In this document: piece after piece, positions 1 to 22,340 of the stretch
Position numbering within the stretch: the stretch's first letter is position 1
How the letters are laid out: the number at the start of each line of letters is the position of its first letter
Assembly: GCA_965112735.1 (NCBI GenBank)
Contig: OZ218955.1
Span: 2,976,001 to 3,040,000, forward strand
Direction: 5' to 3'
Length of the DNA: 64,000 nucleotides
From: Phaeosaccion multiseriatum
Taxonomy: Eukaryota > Ochrophyta, other classes
The notes under the pieces: model-generated
Seen by the model: the letters and a program-made list of their open reading frames with translations, nothing else
Databases searched by the model: none
What the model was told of the DNA's origin: nothing
Translations under genes and position numbers: made by a program

Positions 1-535
1 GCGCCTGTTGGTAGTCTAGGCAGGCATCGAACCTGTGAGTGCGTCGGGGATGGCCACGTCTCTGGTGGCTGCGGCGATGAGATCCTCCGCCACTGTGAGC
101 AGCAGGTCGGGCTGCTCTTGGAACATCTGTGTTTTCCACCCATCCACAGAGATGGGGGGGCAAAGGCAGGGGATATGGGGAAGGGGGAGAGGGAGTAGGG
201 GAGATGAGAACAAGAGACGAAGGAGGTTAGAGGGAGGAGGGGGGGGGGGGAGCGAGAGAGGGAGAGAGAGAGAGGGTAAGCGATGGTGGGTGGTATTGCG
301 TGGATGTTGAGGACACTAAGCAACATACATCTGAGGCCAATTCGCTGAGCTCGGAGGGCATGATGGCCGGAGTGCCGAGCTTGTTGGAGAGTGCCACCTG
401 GATGGCTTCGGCAAGGGACGGCTGAGACAGCACGGCCCCGTGGACGAGAGAGGACACCTTCGTGGGGAGGGGGGGGGGAGGGAGGGAGGCAGAGAGAGGG
501 AGGCAGGGAGGCAGGGAGATGGGTAGTGTGTGTGT

Positions 536-597
<62 letters not shown>

Positions 598-925
598 AAG
601 AAAGGGAGGGAGGACAGCAACTTTGTGCATAGAATATACCAGAGTCCAGTCAGAGAAACGTAGAACAAATGCAAGGCAAAGCAGAGAAGGACACACGGAC
701 ACACGCCGCGCCTTCGTAGCTCACACACCTGCGGGTCTTGGCCCGCCGCAATGGTGGCCTCGAACTGCAGTAAGTCCCACAGTGGGTCATCGCTGTGGTG
801 CAGCAGCTCCACGAGATCCGTCACGCTCTGCACGTCCCCCACCTCCATCTCAACGTCGACCTCCTTCTCCTCCTCCTTGGTCTTCTCTTGCTTGGGCTGC
901 TGCTGCTCCTTCTCGATCCGTGTTT
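1..925 (-). CDS. SAT: Serine O-acetyltransferase, N-terminal part (3 exons, runs off the left edge)
   Basis: Catalyses acetyl-CoA + L-serine to O-acetylserine, the entry step of cysteine synthesis. Read on the minus strand, exons are 925-729, 457-329 and 126-1, with GT donors, AG acceptors and compatible phases. The translation has the N-terminal helical domain of the family: DDPLWDLLQFEATIAAGQDP, then VSSLVHGAVLSQPSLAEAI and ALSNKLGTPAIM, then a helix ending in SMPACLDYQQA, where the family has a conserved Asp-Pro-Ala/Tyr stretch. The hexapeptide-repeat catalytic domain lies beyond the window. The first exon seen has an acidic, Lys/Gln/Glu-rich lead with no obvious Met start, so an upstream exon (perhaps 930-1145, which has Met codons in frame) probably carries the start and any targeting peptide. 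Family assignment rests on motif recognition. Confidence 0.8.
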
Positions 926-1522
926 CTTTTAGAGGAGAGCCGAGAGGGAAAGAGCGCAGGACGGACCGAGGAGTGGTCGTATGGCTGCGGCTGACGGTAG
1001 AGCATGTCTGCTGGCGTCCAGTGCTGATTCTGGCATACCCTGATGCACGGCTGACTGAGGGATTGGGTGCGAAGGCGAGAGCAAAGCCATTCTCATCACT
1101 CCTGCTCCTCCAGCCCCCAAGAAGCAGAGGAAGAAGAAGCACAACTTGGTACATACCCATCATCTCCCCTCAAGCATTTGCAGATAAAGTCAAGGAAGAG
1201 ACAACGAGAGAGAGAGAGAGAGAGAGAAGAGAGAGGAAGAGAGTGGGAGGATGAGGGACGGGAGGGAGGCTCCAGAGGATGGCAGCGGATGGCGCTTCAT
1301 CCGCCCGTCCATCTCTCTCCTCTTCACATCCTTCTCCCTTCTTGTGTGCTGCTTGTAAGGAGCCTTCTATGTCTCTCAGTGCTGAGGAGAGGATAGTCTA
1401 ACAAGACAGAGCCACAAGCGGCGCTCGAGCGGGGTCTTCTCCATCAAAAGCGCGGGCTTTAGCGAGGGTCTCAGGGGATCTGCCTGCCTGTGCTTGTGCT
1501 GCAGCTGCTGCTGCTTTCTGGA
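926..1522. promoter_or_regulatory. Divergent spacer between serine acetyltransferase and the HECT ligase gene
   Basis: This stretch separates two divergently oriented genes and should hold both promoters and the missing 5' exon of the acetyltransferase. No TATA box is obvious. It contains a short (GA)n run near 1207-1229 and one copy of the dispersed GGATGGCAGYGGATGG word near 1277. A plus-strand basic stretch at about 1114-1150 could encode PKKQRKKKHNL, but I found no consistent gene model for it. Confidence 0.4.
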
Positions 1523-10407
<8,885 letters not shown>

Positions 10408-10970
10408 TCACAGGATGTAGCACCAACACGTCAACATCGACGCTTCGGGATTCAGGATGGGATAGGTCAAGACAGCGAGGGCTACACATCGCCTGAGTAG
10501 TGATGGTGGTTCTGAGGACTGCGCTGAGTAGTCAAGGCTGAGATCACCATACCAACCCAATCGGAGAGGAGGAGGAGGACAAAGAGCTGCGAGAAGCGGC
10601 AGCAGAGCATAGCAAATTGTATTTACATGTACAGTAAGTAGTAAGTAGTATGTAACTGTGTGTAAGCTCCTTTTCCATGGCATGACGTGAGGCAAGCACT
10701 CCGGTGTTTGCCCATATGATGATAATGTGATGCCGAGGCGCCCCGTCGGGCCCTAACATACGGCTCCCTCCCCCTCCTCCTCCTTCCTTCTTTGGTGTTG
10801 TTGCGCTCCTCCCCCCCCGCCCCGCCACTCCTTCCACTCCCTCCTAAGCGCTGTCGACCTCCTCCTCCACCACCGATGCCACAGCACAGCGCGAGAAAGG
10901 GAGTGGTGGATGATCACGGAGCAGCAGCAGCAGCCGCAGCAGTTGGTGATACAAGCAGGCCCTCTCCAGC
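10408..10970. other. Convergent intergenic region between the HECT gene and RAD50
   Basis: Holds the 3' ends of both genes. A partial repeat of the HECT 3' end is visible: TCAACATCGACGTTACGGGA just before the stop and TCAACATCGACGCTTCGGGA at about 10432, each followed by TTCAG. One copy of the GCAGTTGGTGATACA word sits at 10936-10958. No gene seen. Confidence 0.6.
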
Positions 10971-12758
10971 TTACGTATTGTTAAGCTCCTCCCACTCGTG
11001 CTTGGCTATCTTTGAATAGAACTTCCCTTCCTGCTTCTCCCTGCTGATGCGCCAGTAGTACTCCGGCATTGGGGCAGACTTGGAGTGCGTCCTCAGCTTC
11101 TGACTCATGGTAGACACGAACTCCTCGTCGTGAGTGATCACGACGAGCTGGAACTTGGCGGCCTGGCAGCCAGGGGGTGGAGGGATGGCAGTCAATTGGT
11201 GGGGGGGTGGGTGCGTGCGTGGGTGAGAGAGAGACGAGAGAGAGGCCGACAGAGAGAGAGACGAGAGAGAGACGAGAGAGAGAGAGAGAGAGGCCGATTG
11301 GGTGGCCTGTATAGCCTCATTCCTTCGCCCCTACGCACGCACCCCCACACGTGCCACCACCATACCCACATCCGACTCCCCTCCACTGCCATCCCTTGCA
11401 TGGTACTTCCACTGCCATCCCTGACAGGGTACCTACCTTCTGGGACCTATCGGCGATGATCTTGGCCAGCGCCTCGGCCAAGCCCTGCAGGAGGCAAGGT
11501 TGATTAATTGTTAAATCCATCAGCACCGTCAATCACTCAATCAGTCCATCAACACATCAATCAGTCATGGGAGGAACGAAGCACTTGCAGCAGCAGGAGA
11601 GGGCAGCAGCAGCAGCAGCAGCACCAGCAGCACCAGCAGCAAACACAATTGTTTTATTCCGTCCGGAGAGAGGGTGTGCCTTGCTCCGACTGGGAGGCGA
11701 AAGTCCCTCCCGTACACAAGTCATTCTTTTCGGGGAAGGAGGGCTGTGGAGAAGAACAAGGCCTTCTCTCCCTCCCTCCCTTCCCCCTCCCTCCCTCCCT
11801 CCCTCCCTCCCTTCCCCCTCCCTTCCCCCTCCCTCCCTCCCTCCCCACTCTCTCCTCACATTCTTGTTGTCCTGGTCGAGGTTGGTGGTGGGCTCATCCA
11901 AGGCAAGTACGCTGCACTTGAGGCAGAACGTCTCTGCCAGGGCGAGGCGGATCACAATGCTCGCCAGCACCCTCTGCCCCGCCGAGCAGCGGCCCTTCAT
12001 GTCCAAGTTGGCTGCAGACGGCCAGCCATTGAATGCCATCCATAAAGAGTGGGAAGGAGGAGGAGGAGGAGGAGGAGGAGGAGGAGGGGGAGGAGGGGGA
12101 GGAGGAGGGAGAAGCAAGTGCGAGTTTGAGTTGAGTTGGCAAAAGGCGAGGAATGAAGAACCCAACATTTTCACACCAATGGGTGCAATTGACATGGCAT
12201 CATGACATAGCAATGCATGCGCCATTCACCTCTCCCTACACACTCACGCACTCACTTCCGTCCTTGGTCATTGCCACGCGGTAGTTGTAGGATCGCCTGG
12301 CCTTGGTGCTTCCCCCCTCCTCCCCCGACACGATCTCAATCTTGTCAATGTCCTGCCCCTTGTATGTCTCTCCCCACAGCTGGTGCACGGCCTTGTTGAT
12401 GTCAGCGATCTTCATGGCATGGTAGCTCAACAGAGACTTGTGTGTATAAGGGGGGAGGGGAGGGGAGGGGAGGGGAGGGGAGGGGAGGGGAGGGGAGGGG
12501 AGGGGAGGGGAGGGGAGGGACGGGGCGGGGCGGGGCGGGGCGGGCAGTTGCAGGTGCAGATTGAGTTTGCAAGCTTCAGTCTCCAGTCTCGCATTCACAC
12601 ACTGAACGGATGACCGACCGACTCGACAAGGCTTCTCGCTTCTCCGACATAAACACTGTATGACACGTCTGCGCCAACCCAACCACTCACCCACGCACAC
12701 ACCCACCGCCTATCTCCAAACACACACACACACACACACACACACGCACGCACTACCT

Positions 12759-12827
<69 letters not shown>

Positions 12828-15800
12828 GCACTACCTCACCCACATCCCCGTACCCCCCCGCACCTTGTCCAGGGCAAGCCAGAACTTGTCGAGGTCTTTG
12901 ACTGCCATCTCCGTAGTCGAGAACTCCTGTTGCTTCTGGCAGTGCTTGGCCTTGACATCCCGGTAGTCATCAGCCCTCAGACTCCTCTTCAGTTCCTTGT
13001 GCCTCTCATGCAGCGTCGAATACTTCCCCCTCTGCTCGGCCTTGTCAGACTCGAGCGTACGCAAGCCCGCGTCCAGCGTGCTGATTTGGTCGTGCAGCGA
13101 CCTTCCCCCAGCCCGCAGATGCTCCCCCTTCTTCTCTCGAATCTTCTCCTCCAGCGCCAGTATCTCCCGCTGCATCGCCTCTCGCTCCTTCTCCATGGCA
13201 ATGATGGTCAAGGCCTCCCTCGCATCCGACGCAAACTTCTCCTGCTCACTGCCATCGGCTTCCGCTTCGACAAGCCGTGCCTGGGCCTCTAACCATTGCT
13301 CGTTTGCCACTTTGTACCCCTCCTTGTTGCGCGCAATGTTTGCCTCATTCTCCTTCATTTGGCCCATCAGATCGCTCTCCATTGACTTATTCAGCCTCTC
13401 TTGCAGGGACCTGGGGGGTGGTGGGGAGTGTGAGCAAGCGCCACGCCGACACACATACACACAGACACACATACATACAGGCACGCATACACACACGACA
13501 GAGAGAGAGAACAACGGCACCAAAACCCGCCCCCGCAAACAAAAGGAAGAGTGAGGTGTGTTAACACAATGAGTTCCCTATCTGAGAGCCTCTTCCTCCT
13601 CCTCCTCCTCCTCCTCCTCCTCCTCCTCCTCCTCCTCCTCCTCCTCCCTCCCTCCCTCCCTCGCTCCCCACCTGAAGGCATTTGCCCCCGCAGTTGTGTC
13701 GCTGAGTAAATCCTGCGCCTCGTCCTCCGCGGTACGGGCGTAGCGACGGAACTGCTCATGCTCCTACTCATGTCAGTAGGCCGAGTGTATGGGCGGGGGT
13801 GGGGGGGTAACAACAGGGAGGAGAGAGAGGGGGGGAGTGGAGAGGAAAAGGACGAGTTTCGAGAAGAGATGAGAGACTGGGAGTGCTAGGAAAGCGAGAG
13901 GAAGAGAGGGAGAAAGACAGGTAAGTGGGAGAGAGATCAACTAGACAAAAGCCGGCCGGATGATCCACTTCTGCTAGTGGGGGGGAGGGGAGGAAAGGCC
14001 TTCAGACACTACAATCGAATACTCTTCAAAGCAGTCGTTTCCTTGGCGAGAGTACATCGGCAAGACGCCCTCAAGCTTTCCACAATCAACGTGCCAATAT
14101 GCCGAGCATACGAGTGGGAAAAGCAAGCACGCAAGCAAGCACACATACACATAAACTGTCTTCTGGCTTCTGGACAGCGCGCATTCATGCAGCACACAGA
14201 GGACAGCTAGCAGCAACCCCTCTTTTTACCCTACCCACCTTTGACTTGCGGCCGAGCTCCTGCTTGAGAGGCAGCTCTCCCTCTTCCTGCTTGCGGATGT
14301 CCTCGCTCAGCTCCTGCCGCTGCATTCTGACTTCCGCCAGCCGCTTCTTCATCGTCTCCTGCTCCGCGGAGGAAAGAAGAACGAAACAAACAAATGAACA
14401 ACAACGAAAACAAAACAAAAACGAGCGAGGACAAGAATGAACAAGAGAGAGAAGGGAGGGACGGGTGAAAGCAAAGAGAGGCGTGGGTATGTGTGCATGG
14501 ACGCCCCCTCCACCCACCCAACCACCACATCCACCACACCCATCCCCGTGTCCTGACACTCACCCACCCACCCGCCCACCCACCCACCCCGCTATCCTGA
14601 CACCCACCCACTCTCTGTCTTGACACCCACCCACTCATCCACCCATTCTGACATAACACCCACCCTCTGTCCTGACACTCACCCACTCATCCACCCATTC
14701 TGACGTAACACCCACCCTCTGTCCCGACACCCACCCACTCTCTGTCTTGATACCCACCCACTCATCCACCCATTCTGACATAACACCCACTCTCTGTCCT
14801 GACACCCACCTGCCTCTCCAAGTTGGCGGCAAGCTCCTTGTGCATATCCTCAGCGTTTCTCTTGCGATGGCCGAGGCGGTAACTCTCTTGCCGTGCCGTG
14901 TCGATGGCAGTGGACTTCCTGCGTAGCTCGGTCTGCAGGCGGTCCTTCTTGGTCAGCTGGGGGCGGGACGGACGGAGGGAGGGAGGGACGGACGGACCGA
15001 CGGACCGACGGACGGAGGGATCGAGGGGGGGTCAGCGTGGGAGAGCGCATGAGCGCGAGAAAGAGAGTGATAAGTGACAGTAAGAGTGAGACAGAGATTG
15101 AGAGCGAGAGAGAGAGAGTAAGTGAGAGGGAGAGAAGCGTGAGAGAGAAAGAGTGAGAGTGAGAGTAAGAGAGAGACAGAGAGAGTAGAAGAGTGAAAGA
15201 GAGAGTATAAGAGTGACAGATAGAGTATGAGTGACAGAGAGAGTAAAAGAGATGGATGAAGGAAGAGTGACAGATAGAGTAAAAGAGAAAGAGTAAGAGT
15301 GACAGAGAGAGTCAGAGTCAGAGTACTGCCCCTCATTCTTGTGCCGTGATCCTCACTCCTCACCAGCTCATCAAGTGCCTTCCTAACGTCCCCAATGTCC
15401 CTGTTGCTCTCCGCCCCTGCACTGAAGGCGGTCAGCCTGTCCAAAGTGGCCTGCGCTTCCTTGCTCTCAATGGCCATACTACACAAGCGTCACGGAGGGA
15501 AGGGTGGGGGGGGGGGGGGGAGGGAGAGAGAGAGAAAGGGACAGAGAGAGGGTGGCGACGAAACGGAGATAAGAGAGAGGGAGAGGAAGACAGAGGCACC
15601 AACCCACCCACCCACCCACCCATCGACTGCCATCCCCGCACCTGTTGGCATCCTTGAGCCAGCGCTCGACGTCCCCATGCCTGAGTTTGACTTGCTCGAG
15701 CGTGTCAGTGCCCCTCTTGAGTGCTGTCTCCTCAAAAGCGGTGCTCTCGGCCTTCTCAGATACCTCCGCCTCCAGACCGGCAATCTAAGCGCACACGCAT

Positions 15801-16407
15801 ATGGGTATATATATATACATGAGTATATGGGCATGTAAGGGTATACGGACCCGCATATCAAAACGGTATAAGAAGGGAGCAACGGTAGCAGCAGAAGTAG
15901 TAGCAGCGGTAGCACAAGGAGTGGTAGCAGCATGGTAGCAGCAACACACCAGGAGGGCAAAAACAACAACAATGTAAAACGCAACCATCACCGTCTGCTC
16001 TTGTGTCCTTTTCACTCCCCCCCCCCCCCTCTATCTGCCCTCACCTCCCTATCCAGCTCAGTCAGCCTGCTGCCGATGGACATCCACTTGTTCCACTCCT
16101 CCGCCCGACCTTCCAGGGCCTCCACGTCCTCCTTGGCCTGCGCGGGAGGAGGAGGAGGAGGAGGAGGAGGAGGAGGAGGAGGAGGAGGAGGAGGGGGGGG
16201 GGGGGACATTGCCAGGCGAAGGGTAAAGGGTAAGCGTGGACAGAGAGCTGAGGCGAGGCGAAGCGAAGCGAAGGACAAACACGGGTGCATTGCTTGGCGC
16301 GACTTAAGAGATTGGAGAGAAATCACATGAGCGAAAGCCATCACCGGCAGCAGCAATAGTTGGTGATACGCCAACAGTAAGGACTGCACAGAGGAGCCTC
16401 CGCTGGA

Positions 16408-16440
<33 letters not shown>

Positions 16441-19400
16441 CAGCGGCGCCAACGAAGCTGCCAACGAAGCTGCTCAGGCCGCTGCTCAGGCCGCTGCTCT
16501 CATGCGCCCTCCCCCCCGCCACGTCTCCGCCTAGCTCCATCACACATGTAAGTTCCTCCACATCCACAAACACTCCGTCTCCATTTCGGTCTTGTCCATC
16601 ACAACCCCCCCCCCCCACACACACACTGTAGATACTTCTCCTTCTCCTTTCACAACCCCCCCCCCCCCACACACACACTGTAGATACTTCTCCTTCTCCT
16701 TTCTCACCCTCTACTCGCCAACTCGAGCTCTTCGAAGCACCAACGAATGAACGCACCTCATTGTAGAGTCTCTCATCCGTGCCAGCCATCTCGGCTTGCT
16801 GCGCCCAGGTCTGCATCGTTTGATCAAACGCCTTCATGCTGTGCACATGAACCGCGATGGCAGCAGAGGGCAGTGGATGGCAGTAGATACGCAGCACGTC
16901 GACATGCGGAGACAGAGCATGGAGAGAGAGAGAGGGGGGGGGGGGGGGGGGGCAAAGCGAAGCAAGAACAAGGCAAAGGCGAGGGTGAAAGCGAAAGGCG
17001 TGAGGAGGGACCGGAAACCGATGCTTTATCCGAGAACAAGGAAGGACTGAAACAAAAAAACACCTTCCTCCATCGCGTGTGTGGGCAAGACAAAACAACA
17101 CAACACAACACAACACAACACAAGTGATGAACAAAGCCAATGCTCAACTGCCCTGCCCCTCCCCTTCCCATCTCCTCCTCTCCTCTCCTCTCCTCCACGC
17201 CATACCTTACACCCACCACTGCACCACCCCCCTCCTCCACCCCCACCCAAAACTCATACCCTACCCTCAGCCTTGAACCCTCCTACCCTCACCCTATAAA
17301 ACCCTGAACCCCTAACCCCTTGACCGTCTGACCCTCTAAAGCTCTGAAGCTCTGAAGCTCTGAACTTACTCGTCCGTGCCCTTCTCGAGCCCTCGCTTGC
17401 AGGCCGGGCAGCAGCCGTCGTCTTTCACCTCGGCCTTGAAGTGAGAGATCATCGTCTTGATGGATTTGCCCTTCTGCCACGCCTGCATGCACCGCTCGGT
17501 TCTATCCTTGGCCAACGCCAAGAGGCTGCTCATATAGTCGGAATGCTCCACCTGTGATTATGTGTGTGTATATATGTATATATAGAGGTGAGGAGAGTGG
17601 TGACGAGTTCAATATGTTGACGAGTTCGGTCGGTGGTGAGCCTGAGGATGGGATGATAGGTCGTTGCTAGCGAGGGGAAGCGTTTATAACAACAGTCTTC
17701 GAAGCGCAGTAGCAGCAGCAGCCGCAGCGTCGTCCCTCACAATCATGAATGACGACATATTAAATCGACACCGATATATCCTGTACCGCCCTGTCCTGGA
17801 CAGACCCTCTATACGAGTACTCCTTGTGCATCACACATCACCTCCGTCCCTCCGTAGGGGGGCATTGGTTCTATTCTTCCTACCCCTCGGCATCATCCTC
17901 CATCTCCTACAACCCATGCCCATCTTTCATCCCACATCAATACCCCATGTAGTGCTCACCTCTGTAGGGGCGTTGTCTACCGCCTCCTGTATGGCCTTAC
18001 CCTTCTTCTTGCCGGACGAAGCCCCCTCGCGTATCTGCTTCTTCATCTCCCTGGCTGTCACCTGCAGGGCCTCAATGGACCCTGTCAGCGCGTCCTGCTC
18101 CTGCTTCTTGTGAGCCCGTTCTCGCTTGGCCTGTTTACACACCGTGTCCTTTTCGGTCTGCGCGCGGATCAGGTCGCTGGGGGTGGGTTGGTGTGGGGGT
18201 GTGCGTACGTGCGTGCGTGCGTGCGTGCGTGCGTGTCGAGAAAGGAAGAGGGAGGGGAAGGCACAAAAGCAAAGCGCCACACAGAGACGGAATGGAACGT
18301 TAGAGAGAGGAGAGGAAGTTGCGGTTGAGCCAGAGCGAAGATGGGCGGGGATGACAATCAAAAGACAACCCTCGGCTCAGAAGGACGGAAGGGAGCAATG
18401 CCAAAGGCGGAAAGAGAGGTTCAATATATATAGAGAGAGTGAGAGATACAGATGGCAGAGAGAGAGAGAGAGACTCTTTCTATCACCTCTCTCAAAAACA
18501 AGCCCCAACACGCACAAAAACACAAGCACACACAACAGGGCGATGGCAATACACGGCCCTCCTTGGCGCGTAGAACAAACAAGTACCAGCCAGGTATGCA
18601 CTGCCATCATCCACTGCCCCACGCACTCACGTGACCGCCTTGCTCCTCTCCTCCACGTCCCGCCCGCCGTCCTCCAGTTTGGCCGCCAGCACCGCCAACG
18701 TGTCTTTCAACGCGTCCACAGAGCCATCCGTAAGCCGCTCCTCCTCCGTCAGCAGCCCCCCCATTGTTCCTGACTCTTTGCAGTCCGCGTCGAGCCGCTG
18801 CCGCCTCTCCTTGAGCCTGTCCTGCCTCTGGAGCACCGCTTTGTTGTCCTCCTGCTCTCCACGGTCGGTCGGTCGGTCGGTCGGTCAGTCAGTCAGTCAG
18901 TCAGTCAGTCACGCGAGGGAAGGATGAGAGAGGGAGACAGACAGGGAGAGAGAGGGAGAACGTGAGAGGGAGGGAGAGAGAGGGAGAGAGGGGGGGGGGG
19001 GAGGGAGGGAGACAGTCACGCGAGTGAGTTTGTTATGAGCCATGCGTGAGGGAGGTACAGGCAAGAGGTCTTGGGAAACAGATGCGCAGATGGATGGGTG
19101 GGTGGACAGATGGGTGGATGGATGGATGGATAATATGGATGGATGGACGCGTTGGTAGAAGAATGATGTATCCTCGTTCAGGGCCAATCACCATCTAATT
19201 GAAAACTTAAACTCAAACGCAAACCCACCTCGTCGGCCTCGAGCTTGACGAGCAAGACCTTTTCATTCTCAATGTCGTGGTCGGCCTCCGAGATTGCTTT
19301 ATCGAGCTTTCGGCGGTCATTCTCGAGTTGTTCGACATTGTGTGCCGTGGTGTGCGCCTCGAGGGCAGCGTCTGCCTTGGCCTGCTGCCGAGCAGCCTCG

Positions 19401-19524
19401 TCCACCTGCGACTTTGTGACACTGCGGTATGTGGGTGTGGGTGGTGTGAGTGTGGGTGGGTGTGTGTGCGCGCGTGGGTGTGGGTGGGTGGGTGCATGTG
19501 TGTGTGCGTTCGTGTGTCTTTGTC

Positions 19525-19559
<35 letters not shown>

Positions 19560-22282
19560 AGGGAGAAGGGAGGAGGGAGGGAGGGAAGGCCGCCCGAGAC
19601 ACTTCGATTCTGAGCCCAATGCCTACTAACCTGCTGTTCCGAGTCTCGATTCCGAGCTTCTCTGCCTCCTTGTCGAGCTTGTCTGCCTCACCCTTCTTGG
19701 ACCGCATCATCACGTCCGACGTCTCCATTTGAGTCTAAGGAGGGAGGAGAAGGAGGAGGGAGGAGGGGGAGGGGGGGGAGGAGGGGGGAGGAAGGTGCGC
19801 GACAAGGCAATGACAAAAGGGGAGAAGAAGATGAGGGAGAGATACGCCCAACACACCCCCGTCCACAGCCCCACACCCTCCCTCCCTCCCTCCCTCCCTC
19901 CCTCCCTCCCTCCCTCCCTCCGTCCCTACCTCCCTCCCTCCCTTCCCCCCTCCCCCCCTCACCTGCAGCTTGGCAATAGCTGCCTGCCTCTCGTCTCCCT
20001 TCTGCCTGTGCTGCTGCCTCAGGGCCACCAATGCACTCTCCTTTTCGGTTACATGCTTGGCAAGGTCGCGTTCGAAGTCTGTGACCACCTCGGTGCTATA
20101 GGCGCTCTGACCGGGGCCGGTGGGCTTGTGGGGGTTGTCAGGGTGAGCGAGGACACGGGAGGGTGTAAGAGGGAGGAGGGGTGTGAGCCGTGGGTATGGG
20201 GGATGTTGAGAGGGTGGAGGGGGGAGGGGGTGGAGAGACGGAGAGGGCATGGCCACGGGAAGAGGGGGGGGGGGGGGGGGAGGGGGGGGGTGCAGGGTGG
20301 AGGGGTACGGGCACAAGAGACAAAATTGAGTATGCAAGGTGCTGTGGGAGAAGTGCGCATGAGAAAGGGATAGAACGGAGTGTAATGTAAGTACTAGGCA
20401 GTCAAGACAGACTCTGCCTGCGCAAAGGCGGGGCTGTCTTCTTTGAAGGAGGAAGGGAAGAGGAAGGAGAAGGCACACGTACGGCTCTGTCGCTCGATAC
20501 CTGCTGCGACTGACGGTCCGTGGGTACGAAGATGCCAAAGCGATCCGATAGAAGCTGTGCAGAGGGGTGTGTGTGCGGTGTGTGTGCAGCGAAAGAGTAA
20601 CGAGTACGCGGGAGGATAGACAGCAAGAAAAAGAAGAGGGGGGGGGGGGGGGGAGAGTATGTGGGCCAGAGGAGGGCGAGGCGAGAACAGTGTCAGGAGG
20701 CATCAGGCCGTCCATCACTGAACAGACAGGACGGACAGGACAGCACAGGGGTAGGGCAGGACAGGGGATGGCAGGGGATGGCAGGGGATGGGCAGGACAG
20801 GACAGGACAAGAAGGGACGCCACACGCCAAGGGGGAGGAGAACAGGCCCCTGGAGGGCCCACTGCGCTCCCTCCACCTTACTTACCTGCAGCTGATTGTC
20901 GCGATCCGCCACCAACGCCGTCTGGGAGGGGAGGAAGGAAGGGAAGCCCGCACAGGCGAAACAGGGCAAAAGACGTGGTGTAACGTCAGTTTCAGCGTCC
21001 GCAGCCCCAGCTTCAGTTTCAGTTTCAGTCAGTGTATACCTCTGGAGTCGATCGATCCGATCCACCCCTCTGTCCTAACACCCAACCCACCCTCCAAGTC
21101 CCCCTGACACCCAGCCCTCTGTCCTGACACCACCCACCCACCCACCCACCCACCTGGTCCTTGTACATCTGCTTGAGTGTACCTTGTTTGAGCGTGAGGT
21201 CCTGCTCCACCCCCTTGAGCTTTCTGAGCTTCTTTTGTGTCTTGTGCACATTCTGGCTGAGCTGCTCACGCTCCGCCTTGGGGTCGAGGAGTTTGGGTTG
21301 GGTGGGTTGGGTTGGGTTGGGTTGGGTTACATTGAGTTGGGTAGAGTTGAGCACTTTCCACTCAGTAATCAAGTCATTGCCCACTCACCCACGGCCCCCC
21401 TCCCCTTCACTACCCATCCACTACCCACCCACTCACCCACCCATTGACTTACGTATCCACGCCCCCACCTACCTCCGATTCCTTGAGCCTCTGTTGCTGT
21501 TCCTCCATGGCCTTCGTCACCTCCTCCTCCGACCGTTGCAGCCACGTCGCGCTCTCCTGGTTGGCACCCATGCGCTCCTTCTTCTCCTCCACCAACACCA
21601 CCCTCTCCGAAAGCCTCATCTCCTTGTCCTGCTTCTCCTGCCGCAGCGCGGTGCACTACAGGAGGTGATTCGTAAGTTGGGGTGTTGGTTGGGCTGGGAT
21701 TAAATGGCATCCGTACGGGTGGGTGGGTGGGTGGGTGGGTCGGTACAAGTTGCGGATGCACGTGTGCGGTATATCTCTTGTGTGTGCATGTGTGTGTGTG
21801 TGCAGGTAGGTAGGGCGCGAAAGACGTGGGTGCGCGATGAGAACAAGAGTTTGGGTGACGCAGCGAGGGGATTCGGGCAAAGGAAGCATCGCGGATGCGT
21901 TTGTACGTGCGTCATCGTGGCTCTCCCTCCCTCCTCATTCACTGCCATCCATCCCCCCCTTCCCCCCCTCCTCCCATCCACTGCCATCCTCACCTCCCTG
22001 GACACGGCCTGCAGCTTGGTCAGGGCCTCGGTGTCCTTGGCAATATTGGCGTTGATGCTCTCGATCTCCTCCTTCACCTTCGTAAGCTTGTCGTCCGTCT
22101 GAAGGAGATCAGACAGAGATACATAAGAGAGCGACGGAGAGACGTGAAGGACGGCGCACATACACACACACACACAGACGCGCGAGTGCCTCAACCTCCT
22201 TCAGCTTCAAAAGCACCAGAGCGCAGCCAATGCAACCAACGCAGACAAAGGCATCTCCCCAACTCTGCCCGACTCTGCCTGA

Positions 22283-22340
<58 letters not shown>

